Shown: positions 1-8,937, counted from the first letter of the stretch. The stretch is DNA of 64,000 nucleotides from Pelagibacteraceae bacterium AG-414-E02 (GCA_003214615.1 QCLK01000002.1:62001-126000), one strand, 5' to 3'. Numbers and translations are program-made. The notes: generated from the letters alone by a model not told the origin.

Positions 1-137
1 TATTTTAAGTATAAATTTGTTTCACCTTCAAAATAATATCCAAGGCTAAGACCCCAAGCGCAAGGCCAAAATAATAATAAAAAACCTATGGGTTTATTCA
101 GCCTTGTTAATTGGATAAATATTTGGATTTTTTCCAT
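1..137 (-). CDS. ubiA: 4-hydroxybenzoate polyprenyltransferase, N-terminal part (cut by window edge)
   Basis: This is not in the ORF track because it runs off the left edge. Reading the minus strand from the ATG at 137 gives about 45 residues that include RLNKPIGFLLLFWPCAWG, the typical start of UbiA-type prenyltransferases (family pattern R-x-D/N-K-P-x-G, then a first membrane helix). UbiA attaches the polyprenyl tail to 4-hydroxybenzoate in ubiquinone synthesis at the inner membrane. Its ATG overlaps the stop codon of the upstream quinone oxidoreductase (TAATG), so the two are probably co-translated. The catalytic Asp-rich motifs lie outside the window. Confidence 0.8.
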   Translation of the reverse strand, partial: MEKIQIFIQLTRLNKPIGFLLLFWPCAWGLSLGYYFEGETNLYLK

Positions 138-1111
138 TAAGGAACTATAACTGCAGGTCCAATAATTTTTCTCGATTCTAAATCTTTGTGGGCTTGCACA
201 ACTTCTTCTAATTTATATTTTTTAAAAATTTTTATTTTTACTTGTCCAGATGTTATTTTTTCAAACAATTTATCAGAACCTTCGGCAATTTCATTCTTTG
301 TTCCTAAATATTGTCCCATTACAGGTCTTGTAAAATAAAGGCCTTTTGGTTGTATCATTTTTATTACATCAATATTTAAAACTGGGCCAGAAGCATTGCC
401 AAAAGACACCATCATCCCTCTTATTTTTAGGCATTCAATTGATCCATTAAAAGTGTTTTTTCCAACACCATCATAAACAACAGGAACTCCTTTACCTTTT
501 GTAATTTCCAAAACTTTTTTAGCAAAGTCGTCCTTGGAATAATTGATAACAAAATCACAACCATTTTTTTTGGCTATACTAATTTTGTCGTCAGAACCAA
601 CCGTACCTATTATTTTGCATCCTAAACTTTTTGCCCATTGGCAAAAAATTTGTCCAACACCACCCGCGGCAGCATGAAATAAGATAGTTTCATTTGAGGA
701 AACGGGATAAGTTTTATGAAGTAAATAAAATGTGGTTAGACCTTTTGTCATTATAGTTGCCGCAATATCAAAATTAATTTCTTTTGGTAATTTAACCAGA
801 TTTTTTGTTGGATAATTTCTTTCAGAAGAGTAAGACCCAAGAGGAGCTCCTGCGTAACAAACTCTATCCCCAACAGTAAAATCTTTAACTTGTGATCCAA
901 TTTCTTTTATGACACCTGATGCTTCTGCACCTATTCCAGAAGGTAATTGAAGCGGATATAAACCTGAACGGTGATAAGTATCTATATAATTAAGTCCAAT
1001 AGCTTTATGTTCAATTAAAACTTCTTCTGGGCCGAGTTTTTCAAGTTTAATGGTTTTAACTTGTAGAACTTCTGGTTCTCCTGTTTTTTCTAATGTAACG
1101 ACTCGTGTCAT
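137..1111 (-). CDS. Zinc-independent quinone oxidoreductase (NADPH:quinone reductase family)
   Basis: A 324-residue medium-chain dehydrogenase/reductase of the QOR type. The N-terminal GroES-like domain carries the family stretch GLNYIDTYHRSGLYP (about 39-53), and the Rossmann domain has the NADPH loop HAAAGGVGQ (146-154) followed by GCKIIGTVGS. The zinc-ligand cysteines of alcohol dehydrogenases are absent, as expected for QOR. The family reduces quinones or enones with NADPH in the cytoplasm; the physiological substrate cannot be told from sequence. It overlaps the pirin gene by 4 nt upstream and the ubiA start by 1 nt downstream. The ubiA link is positional and need not mean a role in ubiquinone synthesis. 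Confidence 0.88.
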   Translation of the reverse strand: MTRVVTLEKTGEPEVLQVKTIKLEKLGPEEVLIEHKAIGLNYIDTYHRSGLYPLQLPSGIGAEASGVIKEIGSQVKDFTVGDRVCYAGAPLGSYSSERNYPTKNLVKLPKEINFDIAATIMTKGLTTFYLLHKTYPVSSNETILFHAAAGGVGQIFCQWAKSLGCKIIGTVGSDDKISIAKKNGCDFVINYSKDDFAKKVLEITKGKGVPVVYDGVGKNTFNGSIECLKIRGMMVSFGNASGPVLNIDVIKMIQPKGLYFTRPVMGQYLGTKNEIAEGSDKLFEKITSGQVKIKIFKKYKLEEVVQAHKDLESRKIIGPAVIVP

Positions 1112-1947
1112 TTTTGAACAAAATTTCCACTATGATAGTCTTCAACTGCCTTAAGAATTTCTTCTTTTGTGTTCATAACGAAAGGTCCACCTCTAGCTAT
1201 AGGTTCTCCAATTGGCTTTCCTGATATTAATAAAAATTTTGATTTAATTATACCTTTAACTTTAAGTTTACTACCTCTAGTAAGCAAAATTAGAGTAGAG
1301 TTTTTAACTTTTTTATGATTTTTATCCCCAATTTTAATTTCACCTTCGATTAAATAAACAAATGAATTGTGTGTTGGCGGAACTTCAAAATTAAACTCCC
1401 TATCTTTTTTAAGATCAACATCAAAATATATTGGTTCAACGTTGTGACCTTTAATAGGACCTTCGACGTCACCGAATTTTCCAGTAATAATCTTAATTTT
1501 TTTTTCCATATCTTCGTATACCTGCATTTTCTTAGAGTCTATGTAGATGTATTCAGGCTTATTCATTTTTAATTTTGCAGGCATATTTATCCATAATTGA
1601 AATCCGTGTAATTTTCCTTCCGACATAGCGGGCATTTCAGAATGAATGATGCCCCCACCTGTTTTCATCCATTGCACGTCACCCGAAGACATTTTCCCTT
1701 TTGCACCTGTGCTATCTTCATGTTCAAATTCCCCATTGAGCATATAGGTCACAGTTTCAATTCCTCTGTGGGGGTGAGGCGGAAACCCTCCAATATAATC
1801 ATCTTTATTTTCAGATCCAAATTCATCTAACATTAAAAAAGGATCAAAATAATTCGGTTCAACGCCAATACTTCTTTTTAATTTAACGCCAGCACCGTCA
1901 GAAGCGGGTGTTGGATCTATAATCTTACTTACTTCAATATTTTTCAT
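1108..1947 (-). CDS. Pirin family protein (metal-binding bicupin)
   Basis: The N-terminal cupin has the pirin metal motif FPPHPHRGIETVTY and the partner GGGIIHSEMP, giving the usual His, His, His, Glu iron ligands (H61, H63, H105, E107 in ORF-track numbering). A second cupin-like half follows (about 170-260), and GPFVMNT near the end is also typical of pirins. Members act as quercetin dioxygenases or as redox-sensing proteins; function here is open. The ORF-track start at 1956 is a TTG. I prefer the ATG at 1947 (MKNIEVSKII), which sits 1 nt after the stop of the upstream dehalogenase gene and leaves 279 residues. Confidence 0.88.
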   Translation of the reverse strand: MKNIEVSKIIDPTPASDGAGVKLKRSIGVEPNYFDPFLMLDEFGSENKDDYIGGFPPHPHRGIETVTYMLNGEFEHEDSTGAKGKMSSGDVQWMKTGGGIIHSEMPAMSEGKLHGFQLWINMPAKLKMNKPEYIYIDSKKMQVYEDMEKKIKIITGKFGDVEGPIKGHNVEPIYFDVDLKKDREFNFEVPPTHNSFVYLIEGEIKIGDKNHKKVKNSTLILLTRGSKLKVKGIIKSKFLLISGKPIGEPIARGGPFVMNTKEEILKAVEDYHSGNFVQK

Positions 1948-1948
1948 T

Positions 1949-2617
1949 TTAGACAATTGTAAGGAGTTCTTTTAAATCATTAATTATAAATTTTGGTTTA
2001 TAACTTAATTTATCGAAAACTTTATTAAAGCGATTAACCCATACAGCGTTATAACCAAAAAGGCCTCCCCCCGAAACATCCCAAGTATTTGAACTCATAA
2101 AACAAATATTTTCTGGTTTACATCCATAATTTTTAATTGGCATTTCGTAAACTCTTGAATCGGGTTTATATATTCCTACGGTTTCAATAGAAAAAATATT
2201 ATCAAAATAATTTTGAATTTTATTGCTTTCTATTAATTCCCTTAGAAGATCTGGAGTTCCGTTTGATAAAATAGCTATTTTTATCTTTTTATCTTTTAAT
2301 CCTTGCAAACATTCTTCAACCTCGGGGTAAGTGCTAAGTTTTTTGTACAGATCTAATAATTCATTTCTCATTTCTTTTTTTATTTTAAAAGTTTCCATAG
2401 TATGATCTAAAGAATCTTCGGTAATTTCCCAAAAATTTTTATGATTTTTCATAAGGCTTCTTAACCAAGTATACTCAAGTTGGGTAGTTCTCCATGCGTT
2501 CGCAAAACTTTCCCATTTGTTTCCAAGTTTTTCTTTGCATTTTGCAGCAGCAGAGTTTACATCGAATAAAGTTCCATATGCATCAAATACACAAGCTTTT
2601 ATATTTTTTATTTTCAT
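1949..2617 (-). CDS. Haloacid dehalogenase type II (HAD superfamily hydrolase)
   Basis: A 222-residue HAD hydrolase. Motif I is VFDAYGTLFD with the nucleophilic Asp at residue 12. The Asp-x-Tyr-Gly-Thr form, motif II LSNGTPDLL, the Lys of IYKPDSRVYE and motif III SSNTWDVSGGG match L-2-haloacid dehalogenases rather than phosphatases. These enzymes hydrolyse 2-haloalkanoic acids to 2-hydroxy acids with inversion. The length fits the family (about 220-230). The gene overlaps the MBL-fold gene upstream by 4 nt and abuts pirin downstream. Substrate use in this organism is inferred only. Confidence 0.85.
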   Translation of the reverse strand: MKIKNIKACVFDAYGTLFDVNSAAAKCKEKLGNKWESFANAWRTTQLEYTWLRSLMKNHKNFWEITEDSLDHTMETFKIKKEMRNELLDLYKKLSTYPEVEECLQGLKDKKIKIAILSNGTPDLLRELIESNKIQNYFDNIFSIETVGIYKPDSRVYEMPIKNYGCKPENICFMSSNTWDVSGGGLFGYNAVWVNRFNKVFDKLSYKPKFIINDLKELLTIV

Positions 2618-3684
2618 AACAAATTTTTCAATTTTTGAACTTCGCCAATTTTAAATATAATAGCATCATCTTTGTGATAACCATACATGTTGGTTGCGTT
2701 TTTAAATCTTGCTGGGGGCTCAAATGGATCCTCAAGAGAAAGTACTACGGTTCCCCAATGCATTCCCAAAACTTTTTTGCTTTTTAAATCTTGAGCAATA
2801 TTTAAAGCTTCTTCAGGATTTGTATGAAAAATAGACTTATCTTTTTGTGGAGCCATGGGATAAAAATTATAGGCTCCTATATTAATAAAAGTTAAATCAA
2901 TAGGTCCATATTTTTCACCAAGCTCTTTATAAATATTTCCATAACCAGTATCACAGGCAAAAAATATTTTTTTATTTTTATATTCTATTAAAAAACTTCC
3001 CCACAAAGTTTTGTCAGTGTCAGTTAATGTTCTTTTTGACCAGTGGACTGCAGGAACAAATGTAATTTTTAAATCATTAATTATTGTTTCATCATACCAA
3101 TCCATTTCTCTAACTTTTTTAAATTTGTTTTTAGTAAAATACCTACCAAGCTTAAGGGGAGTTAAAACATTTGCATTTTTATAAGGAAATTTTTTTATTG
3201 TTCTATAATCTAAATGATCATAATGATTATGAGTTAACAAAAACAAATTTACTTCTGGTATTTCTTTTAGATCAATAGCTGGATCAACATATCTTTTTGG
3301 TCCGAAAATTAAAGGACCCATATTTTTTGAAAAAACAGGATCAGTAATTATTGTGGTATCACCAAGTTTAATTAAAAAAGTTGCGTGTCCAATCCAGGCA
3401 ACATAATCATCATTTTTATATTTTTTCAGATTTTCTAATACTTCTTTTTTATCTATAACATGATCAGCAGGAATATTTATTTTAATTTTTTTCTTTTCCT
3501 TATTCCATTTTGACATGTCCCATTTAAAATTAGGATCTCTTAATGGGCTTCCTTCAGGATTTCTAAATGTTCCATTAGGCAAATGATGATAAGGTGCATC
3601 TTTCATATTTTCTGCAAAACCATTATAACTAAGATTAAATACTAAAATGATTATTATTAACTTTAATTTATAAAAATTTTTCAT
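2614..3684 (-). CDS. MBL-fold metal-dependent hydrolase (NAPE-PLD/UlaG-like), exported
   Basis: A metallo-beta-lactamase-fold protein with the binuclear metal motif LTHNHYDHLD (H155, H157, D159, H160 in ORF-track numbering), further ligands in FFACDTGYG and MHWGT, and the TDPVFS loop seen in the NAPE-phospholipase D/UlaG branch. A hydrophobic N-terminus (LIIIILVFNLSYNGFA) suggests a signal peptide or anchor and a periplasmic location. The track starts at a TTG at 3693. The ATG at 3684 is preferred, although GGAGGG lies only 1 nt upstream of it. That ATG overlaps the divergent rsmE start. Substrate unknown; phospholipid or lactone hydrolysis are family possibilities. Confidence 0.8.
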   Translation of the reverse strand: MKNFYKLKLIIIILVFNLSYNGFAENMKDAPYHHLPNGTFRNPEGSPLRDPNFKWDMSKWNKEKKKIKINIPADHVIDKKEVLENLKKYKNDDYVAWIGHATFLIKLGDTTIITDPVFSKNMGPLIFGPKRYVDPAIDLKEIPEVNLFLLTHNHYDHLDYRTIKKFPYKNANVLTPLKLGRYFTKNKFKKVREMDWYDETIINDLKITFVPAVHWSKRTLTDTDKTLWGSFLIEYKNKKIFFACDTGYGNIYKELGEKYGPIDLTFINIGAYNFYPMAPQKDKSIFHTNPEEALNIAQDLKSKKVLGMHWGTVVLSLEDPFEPPARFKNATNMYGYHKDDAIIFKIGEVQKLKNLL

Positions 3685-4408
3685 GCCCTCCAAAATAAGA
3701 CTTTATTTTTCTAAAGAATTAAAAGCAAATTTACAATCTAACCTTTCCATTGAACAGTCACACTATATTAAGAATGTAATGAGATTAAAGCCAGGTGACA
3801 CAATTTCGCTATTTAATTCGGTGAATGGTGAATGGAGTGCAAAAATTGTTAGTCACAACAAAGAAAATACAGAGTTCAAGGTTGAAAAGATAATTAAAAC
3901 AAAAAGGATAGAACATGATTTATGGTTAGCTTTTTCGCCAATTAAAAAAAATCCTTTAGATATGATGATACAAAAAACAACTGAATTGGGGATTCAAAAA
4001 TTTATACCTGTATTATCAGAAAGAACAATCGTTAAAGAAATTAATACTGAAAGATTAAAAAAAATTATAGTTGAAGCCAGTGAACAATCAAATAGAATTT
4101 CAGTTCCCAAAATAGAAAGTTTATGCCCTTTAAAAATTTTTTTGGAAAAATTTCCGAATAATGGATCTTTAATATTTTGTGATATTAATTGCGACAAAAC
4201 AGATTTAAAAAAAATTTTAATAAAAAAAAATCAAGGACCTATTTGTATTCTTATAGGACCTGAAGGTGATTTTTCAGAAAAAGAGAGACAATTTATAATT
4301 GAAAAAAAAGAAATTTTTTCTTTATCTTTGGCAAATAATATTTTAAGAGCCGAAACCGCAGCGATTGCGTCTGTTACAATTGTGAATTATCACTTAAATT
4401 TAAATTAA
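3683..4408 (+). CDS. rsmE: 16S rRNA (uracil1498-N3)-methyltransferase RsmE
   Basis: A 241-residue SPOUT methyltransferase. The C-terminal knot has GPEGDFSEKE and the LANNILRAETAAIAS segment that form the SAM pocket, and the N-terminal PUA-like part includes HYIKNVMRLKPGD. It methylates U1498 in the 30S decoding region. The internal QKTTELGIQKFIPVLSERT stretch is also typical. The ATG shares bases with the divergent MBL gene start, so its promoter must lie inside that gene. The gene stands alone, followed by the cytochrome oxidase operon in the same direction after 145 bp. Confidence 0.9.
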   Translation: MPSKIRLYFSKELKANLQSNLSIEQSHYIKNVMRLKPGDTISLFNSVNGEWSAKIVSHNKENTEFKVEKIIKTKRIEHDLWLAFSPIKKNPLDMMIQKTTELGIQKFIPVLSERTIVKEINTERLKKIIVEASEQSNRISVPKIESLCPLKIFLEKFPNNGSLIFCDINCDKTDLKKILIKKNQGPICILIGPEGDFSEKERQFIIEKKEIFSLSLANNILRAETAAIASVTIVNYHLNLN

Positions 4409-4425
4409 TTGAAAACTGCAGCAAG

Positions 4426-4455
4426 TTGACACAGCTATTGGTCAAAATGACTAAT
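4426..4455 (+). promoter_or_regulatory. Candidate sigma-70 promoter of the cytochrome oxidase operon
   Basis: A perfect -35 box TTGACA lies at 4426-4431. With an 18-bp spacer there is ACTAAT at 4450-4455 (4 of 6 matches to TATAAT). It is in the 145-bp gap before coxB and would give a leader of about 90 nt. The -10 is weak, so the call rests mainly on the -35 box and the position. Confidence 0.4.
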
Positions 4456-4553
4456 GTTTTTTGTGGAAAAAAAAACAATATCAATTATAGAAAGTTGTTT
4501 TAAAACAGTAAAAGTTGTAAAAATAAACCATAAATTTGTAGGAAGGTATTTAA

Positions 4554-5384
4554 GTGTTTGTAGCAATTGTATTCGCATTAATCATTGTAGCATCCATAGT
4601 ATTTCATTTTTGGAGTCCATGGTGGTGGACACCGGTTGCGTCTAATTGGGGAAATATTGATGATACAATTATTTTAACATTCTGGGTAACCGGTGCAGTT
4701 TTTGTTGCAGTTTGTTTATTCATGTCCTACTGCGTTTGGGAATATCGGTATAGACCAGAAAGAAAAGCAGAATATAAACCTGAAGACAAAAAATTAGAAT
4801 TTAGATTAACTTGGTTAACAGCTCTTGGGGTGGTGGCATTGCTAGCCCCTGGATTGGTAGTTTGGAACAAATATATTACAGTACCAGAAAATGCATTTAA
4901 AATAGAGGTCCTTGCATACCAGTGGGGTTGGAATTATAGATTACCTGGAGATGATGGTGTTCTAGGAAAAACAAGTGTCGGATTTATTAATGATGATAAT
5001 CCTTACGGTTTAGATTTAAGCGACCCAAATAGTAAAGATGATATTTTAGTTATGGATGCCGATCTTCATTTAAAAATAAATCAACCAGTAAAAATAGAAC
5101 TTCGTTCTTTAGACGTACTTCACAATTTTTATATTCCGCAGTTTAGAGCAAAGATGGATACTCTTCCTGGTATAATAACTTATTATTGGTTTACACCTGA
5201 AAAAAAAGGAGAATATGAAATTCTTTGTGCGGAATACTGCGGAACAGGACATTATGCAATGAGAGGGTATGTTAAAGTAGATGAGGAGCAAGATTACTCA
5301 AATTGGTTAGCAAAACAAATTAGTTTTGAAAAAATGTTAACAAAAAAAGAATTAAATAAAAATTTATTAATTGCAGAAAAATAA
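4554..5384 (+). CDS. coxB: Cytochrome c oxidase subunit II
   Basis: A 276-residue subunit II of an aa3-type oxidase. The periplasmic cupredoxin domain has the full CuA site: H190 in VLHNFYIPQF, then C225, E227, C229, H233 and M236 in CAEYCGTGHYAM. The electron-entry motif YQWGWNYR is present at about 122-129. The N-terminus has three hydrophobic segments (about 3-20, 38-60 and 87-104) instead of the usual two helices. There is no fused cytochrome c domain, so soluble or membrane cytochrome c is the likely donor. The start is a GTG with GGAAGG 7 nt upstream. First gene of the oxidase operon. Confidence 0.93.
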   Translation: MFVAIVFALIIVASIVFHFWSPWWWTPVASNWGNIDDTIILTFWVTGAVFVAVCLFMSYCVWEYRYRPERKAEYKPEDKKLEFRLTWLTALGVVALLAPGLVVWNKYITVPENAFKIEVLAYQWGWNYRLPGDDGVLGKTSVGFINDDNPYGLDLSDPNSKDDILVMDADLHLKINQPVKIELRSLDVLHNFYIPQFRAKMDTLPGIITYYWFTPEKKGEYEILCAEYCGTGHYAMRGYVKVDEEQDYSNWLAKQISFEKMLTKKELNKNLLIAEK

Positions 5385-5393
5385 GGAAAAAAA

Positions 5394-7220
5394 ATGACAG
5401 ATGAATATACAGATAATAAAATAGAGACCAAAGCAGCAGATTCTTCTTCAGGAAGTTATGTTCCTCCAGCTGAAACTATTCCAGCGCAAGAAGCTCCGGA
5501 TCAAGAATTATACCATGCTAAAAGTTTCTGGACTAAATGGGTTTTTTGCCAAGACGCCAAAGTTATTGGTATTCAGTATGCTTTAACAGCGACTGCAATT
5601 GGTTTTATAGGATTAATTTTGTCTTGGGGAATGAGACTACAATTAGGTTTTCCAGAAACATTTTCTTTTCTTGGTCCAGCAACATATTATCAGTCAGTAA
5701 CTATGCATGGTATGATTATGGTTATTTATCTTCTTACAGCATTATTTTTAGGAGGTTTCGGTAACTATCTTATTCCGCTGATGGTGGGAGCTCGAGATAT
5801 GGTTTTTCCATATGTAAATATGGTTAGCTATTGGATGTTTCTTGTTGCGGTTTTAGTTTTAATAGCTAGTTTTTTTGTACCCGGGGGACCTACGGGAGCA
5901 GGTTGGACTTTATATCCTCCGCAAGCAATATTGCCTGGAACACCAGGATCTGAAATGGGAATAGTACTCATGCTAGTCTCTTTATCATTGTTCGTTATTG
6001 GTTTTACGATGGGTGGATTAAATTATGTAATTACGATACTTCAATCTAGAACTCGTGGCATGACCTTAATGCGAATGCCATTAACTATTTGGGGTATATT
6101 CACAGCTACAGTTCTTGCACTTTTAGCTTTCCCCGCACTTTTTGTGGCTTGCATAATGATGACGCTTGATAATTTATTAGGAACAAGTTTTTTCATGCCA
6201 GAAATTTTTACAATGGGAGAAAAACTGGAATATGGAGGCGGTAGCCCTATTTTGTTTCAACATCTATTCTGGTTTTTTGGCCATCCAGAAGTTTACATAG
6301 TAGCTTTACCTGCGTTTGGAATTGTATCTGATTTAATTTCAGTGCATGCAAGAAAAAATGTTTTTGGTTATAGAATGATGGTTTGGGCTATAGTAATAAT
6401 TGGAGCTCTTAGCTTTATTGTTTGGGCGCATCACATGTATGTCAGTGGAATGAATCCTTGGTTTGGTTTCTTTTTTGCGACAACCACATTAATTATTGCG
6501 GTTCCTACGGCAATTAAAGTTTATAATTGGGTGTTAACTCTTTGGAGAGGAAATATTCATCTTACAATTCCAATGTTGTTTTCCCTAGGTTTCATAGTTA
6601 CTTTTGTAAATGGTGGAATTACAGGATTGTTTTTAGGAAATGTTATTATTGACGTTCCTCTTTCAGATACTTATTTTGTTGTTGCTCACTTTCACATGGT
6701 AATGGGAATAGCGCCTCTAATGGTAGTATTTGGAGCAATTTATCATTGGTATCCCTTAATTACTGGAAGACATTTAAATCAAACTTTAGGAAAGATTCAT
6801 TTTTGGATAACTTTTGTTGGTGCTTACGCAATATATTTTCCTATGCATTATTTAGGTTTTATTGGTGTACCGCGTAGATATTTTGAAATGTACGATAGTC
6901 CTTATATGACTTCAGGAGTAGGGTTAAATCAATTTATTACAGTAGCGGCTTTAATTGTAGGTTTTACTCAAATTTTATTTTTATACAATATTTTCACAAG
7001 TTGGTACAAAGGAGAAAAATCTGAGAGGAATCCATGGAAAGCGAATTCTTTAGAATGGCATACACCAGACTATCCACCGACACATGGAAATTTTGGTAAA
7101 GAACTTCCAGTAGTGTATCGTTGGCCATACGATTTTAGCGTGCCTGGGTCTGATAAAGAATATATTCCTCAAGATGTGCCACCAAGTCAAGTTCCAACGG
7201 CAAAGGCTGAACAAACGTGA
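5394..7220 (+). CDS. coxA: Cytochrome c oxidase subunit I
   Basis: The 608-residue catalytic subunit. Heme and copper ligands are visible: H105 (TMHGMIMV), H297 with Y301 and proton-channel Glu E299 in GHPEVY, H346 and H347 (AHHMY), H432 and H434 (VVAHFHMVMG). The PEVY glutamate and D135 in GARDMVFP indicate a type A1 heme-copper oxidase with a D-channel. It reduces O2 to water while pumping protons. The N-terminus has a roughly 40-residue soluble extension rich in Pro, Glu and Ser. The final four bases overlap the next gene as GTGA, which suggests translational coupling. Confidence 0.95.
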   Translation: MTDEYTDNKIETKAADSSSGSYVPPAETIPAQEAPDQELYHAKSFWTKWVFCQDAKVIGIQYALTATAIGFIGLILSWGMRLQLGFPETFSFLGPATYYQSVTMHGMIMVIYLLTALFLGGFGNYLIPLMVGARDMVFPYVNMVSYWMFLVAVLVLIASFFVPGGPTGAGWTLYPPQAILPGTPGSEMGIVLMLVSLSLFVIGFTMGGLNYVITILQSRTRGMTLMRMPLTIWGIFTATVLALLAFPALFVACIMMTLDNLLGTSFFMPEIFTMGEKLEYGGGSPILFQHLFWFFGHPEVYIVALPAFGIVSDLISVHARKNVFGYRMMVWAIVIIGALSFIVWAHHMYVSGMNPWFGFFFATTTLIIAVPTAIKVYNWVLTLWRGNIHLTIPMLFSLGFIVTFVNGGITGLFLGNVIIDVPLSDTYFVVAHFHMVMGIAPLMVVFGAIYHWYPLITGRHLNQTLGKIHFWITFVGAYAIYFPMHYLGFIGVPRRYFEMYDSPYMTSGVGLNQFITVAALIVGFTQILFLYNIFTSWYKGEKSERNPWKANSLEWHTPDYPPTHGNFGKELPVVYRWPYDFSVPGSDKEYIPQDVPPSQVPTAKAEQT

Positions 7221-7852
7221 GCAAAAAAGAATTAAATATTTTTAAACTGTTATCAGAAAAACCTTGGGAAGATTCTCAAAAAGTAATTGATGACCAGCAT
7301 GATGGAAAGACGTTAGCTTTAAGTAAGGCAAAATTAGGCGTCAGAACTATTATGGTTGTTAGTACAGTAATTTTTTCTTTATTTGTTGTTTCTTACTCTG
7401 ACAGAATGTTAGTGCATGATTGGAGAAGTTTATCTGAACCGTGGCTACTTTGGGTCAATACTATAATTCTAATATTTACTAGTTTTGTTTTTCACAAGAC
7501 GAAAGTTCTATCTGACAAAAATGAATTTGAAAAAGCTAAAAACTATTTACTTATAGTTGGTTTCTTAACTTTTGCTTTTATCACAGGCCAATTATTAGTT
7601 TGGCAGTATTATGTAAATCTTGGACAATATGCATCTACAAATCCAGCAAACGCATTTTTTTATTTATTTACGGCTTTACACGGCGTTCATGTATTGGGAG
7701 GTTTATTTTTTTGGGGAAGAGCGACTACGAAATTATTTACAAAAAATTTTAGTGTTTTAAAAATTAAGCAAGCAATTGAACTTTGTGCTATTTACTGGCA
7801 TTTTTTACTTATAGTTTGGTTTATCTTGTTTGGTTTAATGATAGCAACATAA
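7217..7852 (+). CDS. Cytochrome c oxidase subunit III-type protein (first of two)
   Basis: A 211-residue membrane protein of the heme-copper oxidase subunit III family. It retains the TALHGVHVLGG and IYWHFLLIVWF segments, which match the conserved H-G-x-H-V and Y-W-H-F motifs of subunit III. It is shorter than typical seven-helix subunit III, with about five predicted helices after a soluble N-terminal stretch of about 45 residues. A GTG start overlaps the coxA stop. Operons with two subunit III-like genes are known from Bradyrhizobium coxMNOP, where coxO and coxP hold these positions. I infer the same layout here. Confidence 0.82.
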   Translation: MSKKELNIFKLLSEKPWEDSQKVIDDQHDGKTLALSKAKLGVRTIMVVSTVIFSLFVVSYSDRMLVHDWRSLSEPWLLWVNTIILIFTSFVFHKTKVLSDKNEFEKAKNYLLIVGFLTFAFITGQLLVWQYYVNLGQYASTNPANAFFYLFTALHGVHVLGGLFFWGRATTKLFTKNFSVLKIKQAIELCAIYWHFLLIVWFILFGLMIAT

Positions 7853-7868
7853 ACAAAAAATTAATTAT

Positions 7869-8576
7869 ATGAGTAAATTTGATATATCAAAACTTCCAAA
7901 AGGGCCCAAAGGTTTCATGCATGATTGGGGCTCAGATCAAAGAGCTTTTAAAGGAGTTCCTTGGGGCAAATCAATGATGTGGATTTTTCTTTTAAGCGAT
8001 ACATTTATTTTTAGTTGTTTTTTAATTTCATTAATGACTGCCCGTGCTTCAACAGTAGTTCCTTGGCCATATGCCAGTGAAGTTTTTGGATTAACAGTTT
8101 TTGGAACAAGTGTTCCTCTGCTGCTTATAGCAATCATGACATTTGTATTAATTACAAGTAGCGGAACAATGGCCATAGCAGTCAAATATGGATACGAAAA
8201 AAATCGTAAATTATGCGGTTGGTTTTTAGTAGCAACAGCGTTGGGCGGATTAACATTTGTTGGAATGCAAGCATTTGAGTGGTCAAAGTTAATTTTTCAT
8301 GATGGTGTGCGACCATGGGGTAATCCTTTTGGCGCAGAACAATTTGGTGCTTTCTTTTTCATGGTAACAGGGTTTCATGGAACACACGTGTCTATCGGTG
8401 TGATTTTTCTGTTCATTTTTGCAAGAAAAGTTTTCAGAGGTGATTTTGAAACAGGCAGGAGAGGATATTTTACCTCTATGAAATCTGATTATGAGGCTAT
8501 AGAAATTTTGGGATTATATTGGCACTTTGTCGATCTAGTCTGGGTATTTATTTTTGCATTTTTCTATCTTTGGTAA
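7869..8576 (+). CDS. Cytochrome c oxidase subunit III-type protein (second of two)
   Basis: A 235-residue subunit III homolog. It has TGFHGTHVSIGVIFL and LGLYWHFVDLVWVFIFAFFYLW at the C-terminus, the latter close to the canonical subunit III ending. The FEWSKLI segment holds the acidic residue conserved in this family. Subunit III stabilises the oxidase and protects its D-pathway during turnover. It differs strongly from the preceding 211-residue paralog, so the two probably occupy different places in the complex rather than being a recent duplication. Confidence 0.87.
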   Translation: MSKFDISKLPKGPKGFMHDWGSDQRAFKGVPWGKSMMWIFLLSDTFIFSCFLISLMTARASTVVPWPYASEVFGLTVFGTSVPLLLIAIMTFVLITSSGTMAIAVKYGYEKNRKLCGWFLVATALGGLTFVGMQAFEWSKLIFHDGVRPWGNPFGAEQFGAFFFMVTGFHGTHVSIGVIFLFIFARKVFRGDFETGRRGYFTSMKSDYEAIEILGLYWHFVDLVWVFIFAFFYLW

Positions 8577-8584
8577 GGTAAATT

Positions 8585-8917
8585 ATGACAACTGACAAAA
8601 AACAAGAAGTACATACGCACAAAATAGGGATTTATTTGTGGATATGGGGACTGCTGTTTGTATTTAGTTTCTTTTCATACATGGTTGATTATATAAATTA
8701 TCAAGGACTATTAAGATGGTCTCTAATTATATTTTTTATGTTAGTCAAAGCAGGATTAATAATGGCAATCTTTATGCATTTATATTGGGAGCGCTGGGCC
8801 ATTGTTAATGTTCTTTTGTGGCCCATGACTGCTATAGGGGTGTTCATAGCAATTATGGCTGCAGAATCTTACTACACATTTTTCTCAAGAATGTTTTACT
8901 TTGTAGTTGGGAGTTAA
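8585..8917 (+). CDS. Cytochrome c oxidase subunit IV (prokaryotic type)
   Basis: A 110-residue protein with three predicted membrane helices (about 14-33, 43-65, 76-95). The VKAGLIMAIFMHLYWE stretch is characteristic of prokaryotic subunit IV/CyoD-like families (K-x5-FMHL). It lies 8 nt after the second subunit III gene and completes the structural set. The family helps assemble and stabilise the CuB site. A PSI-BLAST or HMM match to the COX4_pro family would confirm it. Confidence 0.8.
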   Translation: MTTDKKQEVHTHKIGIYLWIWGLLFVFSFFSYMVDYINYQGLLRWSLIIFFMLVKAGLIMAIFMHLYWERWAIVNVLLWPMTAIGVFIAIMAAESYYTFFSRMFYFVVGS

Positions 8918-8937
8918 ACTCATTAAATTTTTAAAAA

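Noticed and set aside
4454-4645. 63-aa ORF before and into coxB
   Set aside because: It overlaps the membrane start of coxB in another frame, and the coxB GTG with GGAAGG explains the region.
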